Source of the DNA: Pseudomonas sp. | Lineage (GTDB): Bacteria > Pseudomonadota > Gammaproteobacteria > Pseudomonadales > Pseudomonadaceae | DNA: 60,984 bases | Reading direction: 5' to 3' | Assembly: GCA_030603065.1 (NCBI GenBank) | Contig: JAUVYN010000011.1 | Coordinates: 1 to 60,984, forward strand | Part shown: positions 18,654 to 27,346 of the stretch, one piece after another | Layout: every line of letters begins with the position of its first letter | Numbering within the stretch: the first letter of the stretch is position 1 | Notes under the pieces: model-generated | Seen by the model: only the letters and a program-made list of their open reading frames with translations | The model's database searches: none | Told to the model about the DNA's origin: nothing | Position numbers and translations under genes: made by a program

Positions 18654-21425
18654 GTAGCAGATCAATAGCCGGTCCGCCGCGGCCAGCAGTTCCGCGATGC
18701 AGGCTGCGAAATCTTCATTTCGCTTGATCCGTGTTTCGCAGCGCTGACAGCATTCGCGCAGCTCCGGCACACCACAGTAGCGAGTAGCCCCATGCAGCTT
18801 GTGTACTGCTTCAAGGAGCGCGTCCCGGTCTCCGGCAGCATTTGCCTGCTCGATCCGGCGTTTCTCTTCAGGGAGGCTGTTGATCAGCATGCTCAACATG
18901 TCGTCCGCCAATTGGCGCTTGCCTGCTGCCAGCCTGATCCCTTCCTTGATGTCGAGTGTCTTTGGAGCGGTGTTGGGGCGCTCCAGAGCAACAGCAGGCT
19001 GCTCGCCTTCGGGGACCGGTGGTTCGGGTAGCGGATTCAGCGTTACGCCGGTGTGCTTGCGCACGCAGTGACGGAGCTGCTCGGGGTTGATGGGTTTGCC
19101 CATATAGTCGTTCATGCCGCAGGTCAGCAACTGGCGCCGCTCGCCTGCCAGCGCATGAGCCGTCAGTGCCACGATCGGGACCGGGCCGACGCCCGCCGCC
19201 TGTTCACGTCCGCGCAGTTCTGCAGTCGTCTGCCGACCATCCATTCCGGGCATCTGCACATCCATGAAAATAAGACCTACTGCTTGGTGATCAAGCAGAT
19301 CAAGTGCTTCCTCTCCGCTGGTTGCGGTCAACACCTCTGCTCCCATATCGGTTAGCAGCGTCTCGACGAGTTTGAGATTCGCCAGGTTGTCATCCACGCA
19401 GAGGACCCGTACCAGCGGTGATCCGGCGGGCGTTTCTTGACGAATCTGGGGTGCCGACTGGTGCGGGCGAAGCAGCAGGTGACTGGCGGCGCGAAACAAT
19501 TTGCGCGTGCACACCGGCTTGGACAATACCTGACACTGGGAACGGGGCAGGTGGTCGAGGGCAGGATAGTGTTCGGTGGTGTCGGTGAACAGCACCGTCT
19601 TGCAACGCTGCTGTTCGGCCCAGAGGGCCACCAGGTCACGCAGTTCGCTGGTGTCTGCGGCTGTCTGCCGCACGCTGAGCAGGACCAGATCAACCTCGGC
19701 GCCGTTTTCCAGGGCCAGGTGCACGTCCTGCACCGTCTCGTACAGAGTGGTTGACAGGCCAAGATCCTCCAGACTGTGGAGCAGTGCCTGGCGGCTCAGG
19801 ATCTGCGGCTCGACCAATGCCGCCCGCTTGCCTGCCAGCGGGTGCCTGGGCAGATCGTCGAGCGCCTGGCTCGATTTGGCCAGGCGCAGTGTCAGCCAGA
19901 ATTCAGAACCCTCACCGAGCTGGCTGTGCAGCCCGATTTCACCTTGCATCTGTTCAACCAGACGTTTGGAAATCACCAGCCCGAGGCCGGTCCCGCCGCT
20001 CTGCCTGGACAGGGAATTGTCTGCCTGGCTGAACGCTTGAAACAGTGATTTCTGCTGTGCTGCCGAGAGGCCAATTCCAGTATCGGTGACGCTGATGCGA
20101 AGCAGGGCGTAGGTCTCCTCCTCCTGCTCCAGCATCACTCGCACACTGACCGAGCCTTCATTGGTGAACTTGATCGCATTGCTCACCAGGTTGGCGAGAA
20201 TCTGTTTGAGCCGCAGTGGATCACCGCTCAGACCTAGCGGGGTGTCACGGTAGATGATGCTGACCAGCTCCAGGTCCTTCTGGTGCGCGGCCGGTGCCAG
20301 CATGGTCAGGGTGTCCTGGATCAGGTCGCGGAGGTTGAATGGCAGATTGTCGAGAACCAGCTTGCCGGCTTCGATCTTGGAAAAGTCGAGGATCTCGTTG
20401 ATGATCGCCAGCAAGTTGTCTGCCGATTTCTCGATCGTGCCGAGGTATTCCTGCTGGCGGCTGCTCAGCTCGGTGCGCTGAAGCAGATTGCTGAAACCCA
20501 GGATGCCGTTGAGCGGTGTGCGCAGCTCGTGACTCATGTTCGCAAGAAACTCCGACTTGATGCGACTGGCTTCCTGAGCTGTCTTGCGCGCCAGATCAAG
20601 CTCGATGTTCTGAATTTCGATGGTTTCCAGCGTCTGGCGCAGATCCTCGGTGGCCTGGTCGATATTCTGCTGCAGCTCTCCCTGGGCGCTCTGCAGGGTC
20701 TGCGCCATGGTATTGATGCCTTCGGCCAGCTCATTCAGCTCCCGGCTGCCCTGGGGTGGCAGACGCACATCGAGCTGTCCTTCGCTGATCCGACTGATCG
20801 CCTGGTTGATCGCGCCGATGGGGCCGGTGATCCGGCGGCCCATGAAACTGACCACCACTCCGGTCACAACCAGACCCAGTACTATCAGTACCAGCGTGCT
20901 TAGAATGGTCTGGTAGCGCCTGAGCAGAGTATTGCCATGGCTCAGCTCGACCTCCAGCCAGCCAAGCAGTGCGTCCGGTTCTACCGGGGACTGCGGCTGC
21001 AGACGAACCAGCTCGGGGCTGGCCAGAACCGGCAGCATGAAGCGGCTGCTGTGGCGACTGACCCGAATCTGCAGGCCGGTCCCTGCGGCCAGTTCGGCTG
21101 GCTGCGCCCGCTCGGCCGGGCGCATCTGCGGCCCGCTGTGCTCGATGCGCCGCATGTCCGGATCGTAGAGGCTCACTGCGCGCACGTCGCTGTGATTGAG
21201 GACCGCGGCCATGATCGGGCGCAACTGCGACGGTTGTTCGTCCAGCAGGGCGGTGGCGGCCGGACGCTGCAGGTATTCGGCGTTGCGCAGTCCGCGTTCG
21301 AGCAGCTGCTGTTCGAGGTCGAGCATGTGCTGCCAGCTGAAGTAGCCGCCCAGGGCAAATGCCAGAACAGCTGCCGGACCCAGGGTCATCAGCAGAATGC
21401 GTGCCTTGATGCCGATATCGTTCAT
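18636..21425 (-). CDS. gacS: hybrid sensor histidine kinase GacS (BarA)
   Basis: Membrane sensor for the Gac/Rsm pathway, which through GacA and small RNAs controls secondary metabolism and biofilm. 929 residues. Order: membrane helix (about 9-28), periplasmic domain, second helix (about 173-195), HAMP (195-248), HisKA with H299 in NMSHELRTP, HATPase (about 400-520), a degenerate receiver-like segment (about 530-645), a receiver with D722 in FMDVQMPGMDG, and a C-terminal Hpt domain with H875. GacA is not in the window. It is divergent from cysM and ends inside acpS. Confidence 0.95.
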   Translation of the reverse strand: MNDIGIKARILLMTLGPAAVLAFALGGYFSWQHMLDLEQQLLERGLRNAEYLQRPAATALLDEQPSQLRPIMAAVLNHSDVRAVSLYDPDMRRIEHSGPQMRPAERAQPAELAAGTGLQIRVSRHSSRFMLPVLASPELVRLQPQSPVEPDALLGWLEVELSHGNTLLRRYQTILSTLVLIVLGLVVTGVVVSFMGRRITGPIGAINQAISRISEGQLDVRLPPQGSRELNELAEGINTMAQTLQSAQGELQQNIDQATEDLRQTLETIEIQNIELDLARKTAQEASRIKSEFLANMSHELRTPLNGILGFSNLLQRTELSSRQQEYLGTIEKSADNLLAIINEILDFSKIEAGKLVLDNLPFNLRDLIQDTLTMLAPAAHQKDLELVSIIYRDTPLGLSGDPLRLKQILANLVSNAIKFTNEGSVSVRVMLEQEEETYALLRISVTDTGIGLSAAQQKSLFQAFSQADNSLSRQSGGTGLGLVISKRLVEQMQGEIGLHSQLGEGSEFWLTLRLAKSSQALDDLPRHPLAGKRAALVEPQILSRQALLHSLEDLGLSTTLYETVQDVHLALENGAEVDLVLLSVRQTAADTSELRDLVALWAEQQRCKTVLFTDTTEHYPALDHLPRSQCQVLSKPVCTRKLFRAASHLLLRPHQSAPQIRQETPAGSPLVRVLCVDDNLANLKLVETLLTDMGAEVLTATSGEEALDLLDHQAVGLIFMDVQMPGMDGRQTTAELRGREQAAGVGPVPIVALTAHALAGERRQLLTCGMNDYMGKPINPEQLRHCVRKHTGVTLNPLPEPPVPEGEQPAVALERPNTAPKTLDIKEGIRLAAGKRQLADDMLSMLINSLPEEKRRIEQANAAGDRDALLEAVHKLHGATRYCGVPELRECCQRCETRIKRNEDFAACIAELLAAADRLLICYSELAD

Positions 21426-21527
21426 CTTGTGTATCCATCACCGCGTTGCCGGTATCATAGGCCGACTCACTCAAAAGCACAGCCTGGTGTGCGGATCTTC
21501 TGACGCAGGCCACAACAAGGGCGCTTG

Positions 21528-22430
21528 ATGAATATCGAATTTCCGACCATCGCCGACTTCATCGGCAACACTCCACTGGTTCGCCTGCAACGCCTGCCGG
21601 GCGAGACCAGCAATACGCTTCTGGTCAAGCTCGAAGGCAACAACCCTGCTGGCTCGGTCAAGGATCGAGCCGCCATGTCCATGATTCTGAATGCCGAACG
21701 GCGCGGTGAAATTCGCCCAGGCGATACGCTGATCGAAGCGACTTCGGGAAATACCGGTATCGCGCTGGCCATGGCCGCCGCGATCCGCGGATACCAGATG
21801 GTGCTCATCATGCCCGACAACATGAGCATGGAACGCAAGGCGTCCATGGCCGCCTATGGTGCCGAACTGGTGCTGGTCAGCCAGCAGGAGGGTATGGAGG
21901 GCGCTCGTGATCTGGCACTGAGGATGCAGGAGCAGGGGCGCGGCAAGGTGCTCGACCAGTTCGGTAACGGCGACAACCCTGATGCTCACTATCACAGCAC
22001 GGGGCCGGAGATCTGGCGTGACACTCGCGGTACGGTAACGCACTTCGTCAGCTCGATGGGCACAACGGGGACCATCATGGGCACTTCCCGGTATCTGAAA
22101 GAGCAGAACCCAGCCATTCAGATCGTCGGTCTGCAGCCGATGGAGGGGGCCGCCATTCCCGGCATTCGCCGCTGGCCCGAAGCCTATCTGCCGCGAATTT
22201 TCGACGCTTCGCGGGTGGATCGAGTGATCGACATGGGGCAGCAGGAAGCCGAAACGGTGATGCGTCGGCTGGCGCAGGAGGAAGGCATCTTCTGTGGCGT
22301 CTCGTCCGGCGGTTCGGTTGCTGCAGCCCTGCGTCTGAGTCAGGAACTGGAAAACGCGGTCATCGTAGCGATCATCTGCGATCGTGGTGACCGTTATCTG
22401 TCAACCGGCGTATTCGATGTGTCGCGATGA
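21528..22430 (+). CDS. cysM: cysteine synthase B
   Basis: PLP enzyme making cysteine from O-acetylserine and sulfide or thiosulfate. The PLP lysine is K45 in AGSVKDRAA; the phosphate-binding TSGNTG loop is about residues 70-75. ATG 21528 (300 residues) is preferred over the adjacent TTG. It overlaps rlmD by ATGA. In Pseudomonas cysM usually stands between gacS and rlmD as here. Confidence 0.94.
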   Translation: MNIEFPTIADFIGNTPLVRLQRLPGETSNTLLVKLEGNNPAGSVKDRAAMSMILNAERRGEIRPGDTLIEATSGNTGIALAMAAAIRGYQMVLIMPDNMSMERKASMAAYGAELVLVSQQEGMEGARDLALRMQEQGRGKVLDQFGNGDNPDAHYHSTGPEIWRDTRGTVTHFVSSMGTTGTIMGTSRYLKEQNPAIQIVGLQPMEGAAIPGIRRWPEAYLPRIFDASRVDRVIDMGQQEAETVMRRLAQEEGIFCGVSSGGSVAAALRLSQELENAVIVAIICDRGDRYLSTGVFDVSR

Positions 22431-23770
22431 AACATTCCCGTGGTCGACCGCGCCGGAATCCCGACGCGCCGGCGGCGATCGGCCAGAAGATCGAGCTCGG
22501 CCTGCAGCGGCTGACCCACGATGGTCGCGGCATCGGTAGCTGGCAGGGCCGTACCGTTTTTGTCGAGGGTGCGCTGCCGGGTGAGCAGGTAATCGCGCGG
22601 GTGACGCGGGCTCGGAGCAAGCTGATCGAGGCGAGGGTCGAGCGGCTGCTGGTGGCCGGGGACCAGCGGGTCCCGCCGCGTTGCCGACATGCCGATCTGT
22701 GCGGCGGCTGCAGTCTGCAGCACATGGCGCACCAAACCCAGCTTGGCATCAAGGAGCAGGCGCTGGCCCAGCAATTGCAGCATTTCGCCGGCGTCCAGCC
22801 GGAACGCTGGATGCCGGCCCTGACTGGGCCGGCCTATGGTTACCGACAGCGCACCAGGGTGGCCATGCGCTGGCATTCAGCGGAACGCCGTTTGCAGGTA
22901 GGCTACCGACAGCGCCACAGCAGCGAGCTGATCGAAGTGGTCGAGTGCCCCATTCTGGTGCCTCGTCTGGAGTCGCTGCTCAAGGCGCTGCCGATTTTGC
23001 TGGCGGGGCTCGAGAGTGCCGCAGAGCTGGGTCATGTCGAGCTGTTCGGCGGCGATGCGCCGGGTATGGTGGTGCGTTATCTGGGTAAGCTGCCGGAGCC
23101 GGATCTGAAGCGGCTGCAGGGCTTCGCACATGAGCAGGGTGTGGGGCTTTGGCTGCAGGGGGATGACCAGCCTCCGGTCGCCAGCGAGGCGAGCGCAGTC
23201 CCGGCATACCAACTGGCCGACCAGCGTCTGCGCTTCGCTTTCGCTCCGGGCGACTTCATCCAGGTGAACGGATGGATGAACCAGGCGATGGTGAACCAGG
23301 CACTCGACTGGCTTGCCGTGGCCCCCGGGGACCGCGTACTGGATCTGTTCTGCGGTCTGGGTAACTTCGCCCTGCCTCTTGCCCAGCGAGGCGCGCTGGT
23401 GAGCGGTGTCGAGGGTGACGCCGACATGGTCGAGCGAGCAGCAGCAAACGCTCGAGAGAATGGTCTGGATGGGTTGCACTTTTACCAGGCCGACTTGTCG
23501 AAGGGGCTCGCGATCCCTGCGCCTGACCAGGGTTACCAGGCGGCACTGCTGGACCCGCCACGCGATGGCGCCGAACGTCTGGTCGCAGGGCTGGCTGAAG
23601 CGCAGGTAGGCAGGATTCTCTATGTTTCCTGCAATCCGGCTACACTTGCCCGCGATGCGGGAATACTGGTCGGCAGGGGTTACAGATTGATTCAGGCGGG
23701 TGTGATGGACATGTTTCCTCAGACCGCCCACGTGGAAGCCATGGCACTGTTCGTGTCAGGGAAGGATTAG
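22427..23770 (+). CDS. rlmD: 23S rRNA (uracil-1939-C5)-methyltransferase
   Basis: SAM-dependent enzyme (RumA) modifying U1939 of 23S rRNA. An N-terminal TRAM domain (about 18-75) is followed by the iron-sulfur cysteines C86, C92, C95 and C174. The SAM motif DLFCGLGNFALPLA and the catalytic cysteine in YVSCNPATL are present. Length 447 is normal. It overlaps cysM by 4 bases and is 4 bases from relA. Confidence 0.96.
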   Translation: MKHSRGRPRRNPDAPAAIGQKIELGLQRLTHDGRGIGSWQGRTVFVEGALPGEQVIARVTRARSKLIEARVERLLVAGDQRVPPRCRHADLCGGCSLQHMAHQTQLGIKEQALAQQLQHFAGVQPERWMPALTGPAYGYRQRTRVAMRWHSAERRLQVGYRQRHSSELIEVVECPILVPRLESLLKALPILLAGLESAAELGHVELFGGDAPGMVVRYLGKLPEPDLKRLQGFAHEQGVGLWLQGDDQPPVASEASAVPAYQLADQRLRFAFAPGDFIQVNGWMNQAMVNQALDWLAVAPGDRVLDLFCGLGNFALPLAQRGALVSGVEGDADMVERAAANARENGLDGLHFYQADLSKGLAIPAPDQGYQAALLDPPRDGAERLVAGLAEAQVGRILYVSCNPATLARDAGILVGRGYRLIQAGVMDMFPQTAHVEAMALFVSGKD

Positions 23771-23774
23771 CTAG

Positions 23775-26021
23775 ATGGTACAAGTCAGAGCTGAGCATCC
23801 GGTCAACCGTGATGGTCGAGTCAATCTGGACGCCTGGATCGAGCGGATCGAGGCGCGGGTGCCGCTGAACAAGCCGGCCCAGTTGCGTGATGCCTGTGAA
23901 TGGGCCGAGCGGCTCGAGCAGGAGGCGCTCGCTGCCGAGAACGTCTGGGCCAGCGGTACCAGCAGTTATCGCACCGGTCTGGAAATGGCCGAGATTCTTG
24001 CCGATCTGAAGCTCGACCAGGATTCGCTGGTTGCAGCGGTCATCTATCGTGCCGTTCGCGAACGCAAGACCGATCTCGCGGCAGTCCGCGAACGCCTCGG
24101 GCCGAGCGTCGCCGCGCTGGTCGATGGCGTACAGCGGATGGCGGCGATCAGCGTATCGCAGAATCCGGCCAAGGCTACGGCCTTCAGTGCCCAGTCGCAG
24201 GTCGAAAACCTCCGCAAGATGCTGGTCACCATGGTCGATGACGTGCGTGTCGCGCTGATCAAGCTCGCCGAGCGTACCTGCGCCATCCGTGCAGTGAAGG
24301 ATGCCTCGGAAGAGAAGCGCTACCGCGTGGCCCGTGAGGTCTTCGACATCTACGCACCGTTGGCGCATCGCCTGGGTATCGGCCACATCAAGTGGGAGCT
24401 GGAGGACCTGTCCTTCCGTTATCTGGAGCCGGTGCAGTACAAGCAGATCGCCAAGTTGCTGGACGAGCGTCGGCTCGATCGCCAGCAGTACATCGATGCG
24501 GTGATGGCTCAGTTGCGGGCCGAACTTGAAGACGCTGGTATCCACGCCGATATCACCGGCCGTGCAAAACACATTTACTCGATCTGGCGCAAGATGAACC
24601 GCAAGGGCATCGAGTTCAGTCAGGTCTACGACGTGCGCGCCGTGCGAATCCTGGTGCCGCAGGTGCGTGATTGCTATACCGCGCTGGGCATCGTGCACAG
24701 CCTGTGGCGGCATATTCCCAACGAGTTCGACGATTACATTGCCAATCCCAAGGAGAACGGCTACCGCTCGCTGCACACTGCGGTCATCGGTCCCGAGGGC
24801 AAGGTGCTCGAGGTACAGATCAGAACCCAGGCCATGCACGAAGAGGCCGAGCTGGGGGTCTGCGCGCATTGGCGTTACAAGGGCACCGATCTGAACCAGT
24901 CCTCGGATGCCTACGAAGACAAGATCGCCTGGCTGCGTCAGGTGCTCGAGTGGCACGAGGAGATGGGCGACATTGGTGGTCTGGCAGAACAGTTGCGCGT
25001 CGACTTCGAGCCGGACCGTATCTATCTGTTCACCCCTGATGGCCATGTGCTGGATGTGCCCAAGGGTGCGACCCCGCTGGATTTCGCCTATCGGGTGCAT
25101 ACCGAGATTGGACATAGCTGCCGGGGAGCCAAGGTCAACGGCAGGATAGTGCCGTTGAACTACATACTGCAGACCGGAGAACAGGTCGAGATCATCACCG
25201 GCAAACAGAGCGGGCCGAGCCGTGACTGGCTGAACAGCAACCTCGGCTACGTCAATACGCCGCGGGCCCGCGCCAAGATCCAGCACTGGTTCAAGGCACA
25301 GGCTCGCGAACAGAACGTGCAGGCCGGCAAGCTGATGCTCGAGCGCGAATTGACGCGTCTGGCCTTGAACGGGGCGGACTACGCTCAGCTGATCGAGCGC
25401 CTTGGCATCAACAGCCAGGAAGACCTGTTCGCTGCGGTGGGCTCCGGTGACGTGCGTCTGGCGCATGTGGTGAACGTGGCACAGCAACTGGTGGAGCCGG
25501 AGCGCAACAGCGAACAGCTCGAGCTCATCCCCCGGCGTCCGAGCAAGGCCGGTCGACGCGGCGATGTTTACATTCAGGGGGTTGGCAATTTGCTTACCCA
25601 GTTGGCCGGGTGCTGTCAGCCGGTTCCGGGGGACCCTATCGTTGGATATATCACCCTGGGGCGGGGTGTAACGGTGCACAGGGCCGATTGCGCTACGGCG
25701 ATGCAGTTGCAGGAGCGCGGTTCCGAGCGAATGATCGAAGTCAATTGGGGCGGCAAGCCCGTGCAGACCTATCCGGTGGAAATCTTCATTCGCGCCTACG
25801 ACCGCTCCGGCCTGCTGCGCGATGTCTCGCAGCTGCTTGCCAACGAGAAGATCAATGTGCTGGAGGTCAGTACCCGGACCAACAAGGAAGACAACTGCGC
25901 TGACATGCTGCTGACCGTCGAGGTACCCAATCTGGGCATGCTCGGTCGCCTGCTGGCGCGTATCGGCCAGTTGCCGAACGTCATCGAGGTCTGGCGCAAC
26001 CGGCAGGAAAATCGCGCGTGA
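23775..26021 (+). CDS. relA: GTP pyrophosphokinase RelA
   Basis: Ribosome-linked (p)ppGpp synthetase of the stringent response. 748 residues: an N-terminal pseudo-hydrolase domain where the HD metal residues are lost (IYRAVRERK in place of the SpoT HD motif), the synthetase domain with FDDYIANPKENGYRSLH, a TGS domain (about 415-475) and a C-terminal ACT domain. Loss of HD predicts a synthetase-only enzyme, with SpoT elsewhere. The stop overlaps the mazG GTG. Confidence 0.97.
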   Translation: MVQVRAEHPVNRDGRVNLDAWIERIEARVPLNKPAQLRDACEWAERLEQEALAAENVWASGTSSYRTGLEMAEILADLKLDQDSLVAAVIYRAVRERKTDLAAVRERLGPSVAALVDGVQRMAAISVSQNPAKATAFSAQSQVENLRKMLVTMVDDVRVALIKLAERTCAIRAVKDASEEKRYRVAREVFDIYAPLAHRLGIGHIKWELEDLSFRYLEPVQYKQIAKLLDERRLDRQQYIDAVMAQLRAELEDAGIHADITGRAKHIYSIWRKMNRKGIEFSQVYDVRAVRILVPQVRDCYTALGIVHSLWRHIPNEFDDYIANPKENGYRSLHTAVIGPEGKVLEVQIRTQAMHEEAELGVCAHWRYKGTDLNQSSDAYEDKIAWLRQVLEWHEEMGDIGGLAEQLRVDFEPDRIYLFTPDGHVLDVPKGATPLDFAYRVHTEIGHSCRGAKVNGRIVPLNYILQTGEQVEIITGKQSGPSRDWLNSNLGYVNTPRARAKIQHWFKAQAREQNVQAGKLMLERELTRLALNGADYAQLIERLGINSQEDLFAAVGSGDVRLAHVVNVAQQLVEPERNSEQLELIPRRPSKAGRRGDVYIQGVGNLLTQLAGCCQPVPGDPIVGYITLGRGVTVHRADCATAMQLQERGSERMIEVNWGGKPVQTYPVEIFIRAYDRSGLLRDVSQLLANEKINVLEVSTRTNKEDNCADMLLTVEVPNLGMLGRLLARIGQLPNVIEVWRNRQENRA

Positions 26022-26851
26022 CGCGGCCCGCGCCTGCCTATGGGCTGGATGATCTGCTGCGACTGATGGCACGGCTTCGTGATCCGGCACACGGCTGCCC
26101 GTGGGATCAGCAGCAATCCTTCGCCAGTATAGTTCCGCACACTCTGGAGGAGGCCTACGAGGTCGCGGATGCCATCGCACAGGGAGATTTTGCGCAGCTT
26201 GAAGGTGAGCTCGGGGACCTGCTGTTTCAGGTGGTCTACTATGCCCAGCTCGGCCGCGAGGCCGGGCATTTCGACTGGGATCGAGTGGTTGATGGCATCA
26301 CTCGAAAACTGATCCGGCGGCATCCCCATGTGTTTCCTGATGGGCGTCTGGATACGCCACCGGGCGCCGTTTCCCTGGCCCCCGAGCAGATCAAGCGGCG
26401 CTGGGAGGAGATCAAGGCCGAGGAGCGCGCCGAGCGAGGCGGCGAGCCGCACCAGCTATCCCTGCTCGACGACGTCCCGCAGGCGCTGCCGGCACTCAGC
26501 CGAGCCCAGAAGCTGCAAAAGCGTGCCGCCTCGGCCGGCTTCGACTGGCCCGCCGCTGCCCCAGTACTGGAAAAGGTCGCGGAGGAGTTGGCCGAGATTC
26601 GTCAGGCGCTCGAGGAAGGTAACCAGCAGGCAGTTGTCGACGAGGTCGGAGATTTGCTGTTTTCAGTGGTCAATCTCGCACGGCACCTCAAGGTCGATGC
26701 AGAACAGGCGCTGCGTCAGGGCAACGCCAAGTTCGAACGGCGTTTTCGCCACGTCGAGTCGGCCATGGGCAATTCGCCCGCTAACATGCAGGCGGCAGGC
26801 CTGGATAGACTCGACCAGCTCTGGAACGAGGCCAAGCGAAAGGGGCTGTGA
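26018..26851 (+). CDS. mazG: nucleoside triphosphate pyrophosphohydrolase MazG
   Basis: Hydrolyses nucleoside triphosphates, including damaged ones, and lowers ppGpp effects in E. coli. 277 residues with two MazG repeats (about 15-120 and 165-255), each with the EExxE-type metal sites (LEEAYEV, ELGDLLFQVV; EVGDLLFSVV). The GTG start overlaps relA. It faces the small RHH-like gene with a 9-base gap. Confidence 0.94.
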   Translation: MTRPAPAYGLDDLLRLMARLRDPAHGCPWDQQQSFASIVPHTLEEAYEVADAIAQGDFAQLEGELGDLLFQVVYYAQLGREAGHFDWDRVVDGITRKLIRRHPHVFPDGRLDTPPGAVSLAPEQIKRRWEEIKAEERAERGGEPHQLSLLDDVPQALPALSRAQKLQKRAASAGFDWPAAAPVLEKVAEELAEIRQALEEGNQQAVVDEVGDLLFSVVNLARHLKVDAEQALRQGNAKFERRFRHVESAMGNSPANMQAAGLDRLDQLWNEAKRKGL

Positions 26852-26860
26852 CCGCTCCCC

Positions 26861-27205
26861 TCAGTGCTCGGTACCCTGCTGCTGGGCGATCAGCTCCTGC
26901 AGATGCCTGCGGCTGAGCTCCAGGTAGCGAGGGGTAGGGCCGGCATCCGAGTACAGCGGATCGCCCATCTCGTCCCAGGCGATTACTTCGTCGCCCTTCT
27001 TGTAGGGCAGGCTCGCTTCAAGTTCTTCCAGTGCGCTGGAAAGAAGGTCTGTTATCAGATCCTCTACGCAGCGTCGTGGATACATGTCATGCAGGGCAGC
27101 TAGCCGGGCGGCATCCTCCACGGTCAGTCGAACCTGGTAGGTGTTGCGGGTGACGCGTCCTTTTGCGATGCGCTCCCATTCCTGGGTCAAGTCACGGATC
27201 TTCAT
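26861..27205 (-). CDS. small protein with ribbon-helix-helix-like N-terminus
   Basis: 114 residues behind a strong GGAGGGGAACC ribosome site. Residues about 22-65 (YQVRLTVEDAARLAALHDMY then LITDLLSSALEEL) have the strand-helix-helix pattern of CopG/Arc DNA-binding proteins. I recall homologues in Pseudomonas carrying labels such as 'type 1 pili tip component' or 'pilin assembly', but nothing seen here supports a pilus role. It is divergent from ppc. The DNA-binding idea is my inference from pattern alone. Confidence 0.7.
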   Translation of the reverse strand: MKIRDLTQEWERIAKGRVTRNTYQVRLTVEDAARLAALHDMYPRRCVEDLITDLLSSALEELEASLPYKKGDEVIAWDEMGDPLYSDAGPTPRYLELSRRHLQELIAQQQGTEH

Positions 27206-27346
27206 GGTTCCCCTCCAAAAGTGGATCGCTTGTGGCGATGATCGCCGGCTGAGGCGGTCGGTCTCACCTCTTCGGCATGTGCAGCGCGGGGCTTGTCAGC
27301 GCGCGGCTCTGGCAGCATGCTGTGGTCTGATTCCAAAGGAGCCGAC

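Noticed and set aside
23640-26180. Long minus-strand open frame (846 codons) across relA
   Set aside because: It is the antisense shadow of relA in GC-rich DNA, with no family-like sequence, no ribosome site and no conserved motifs.
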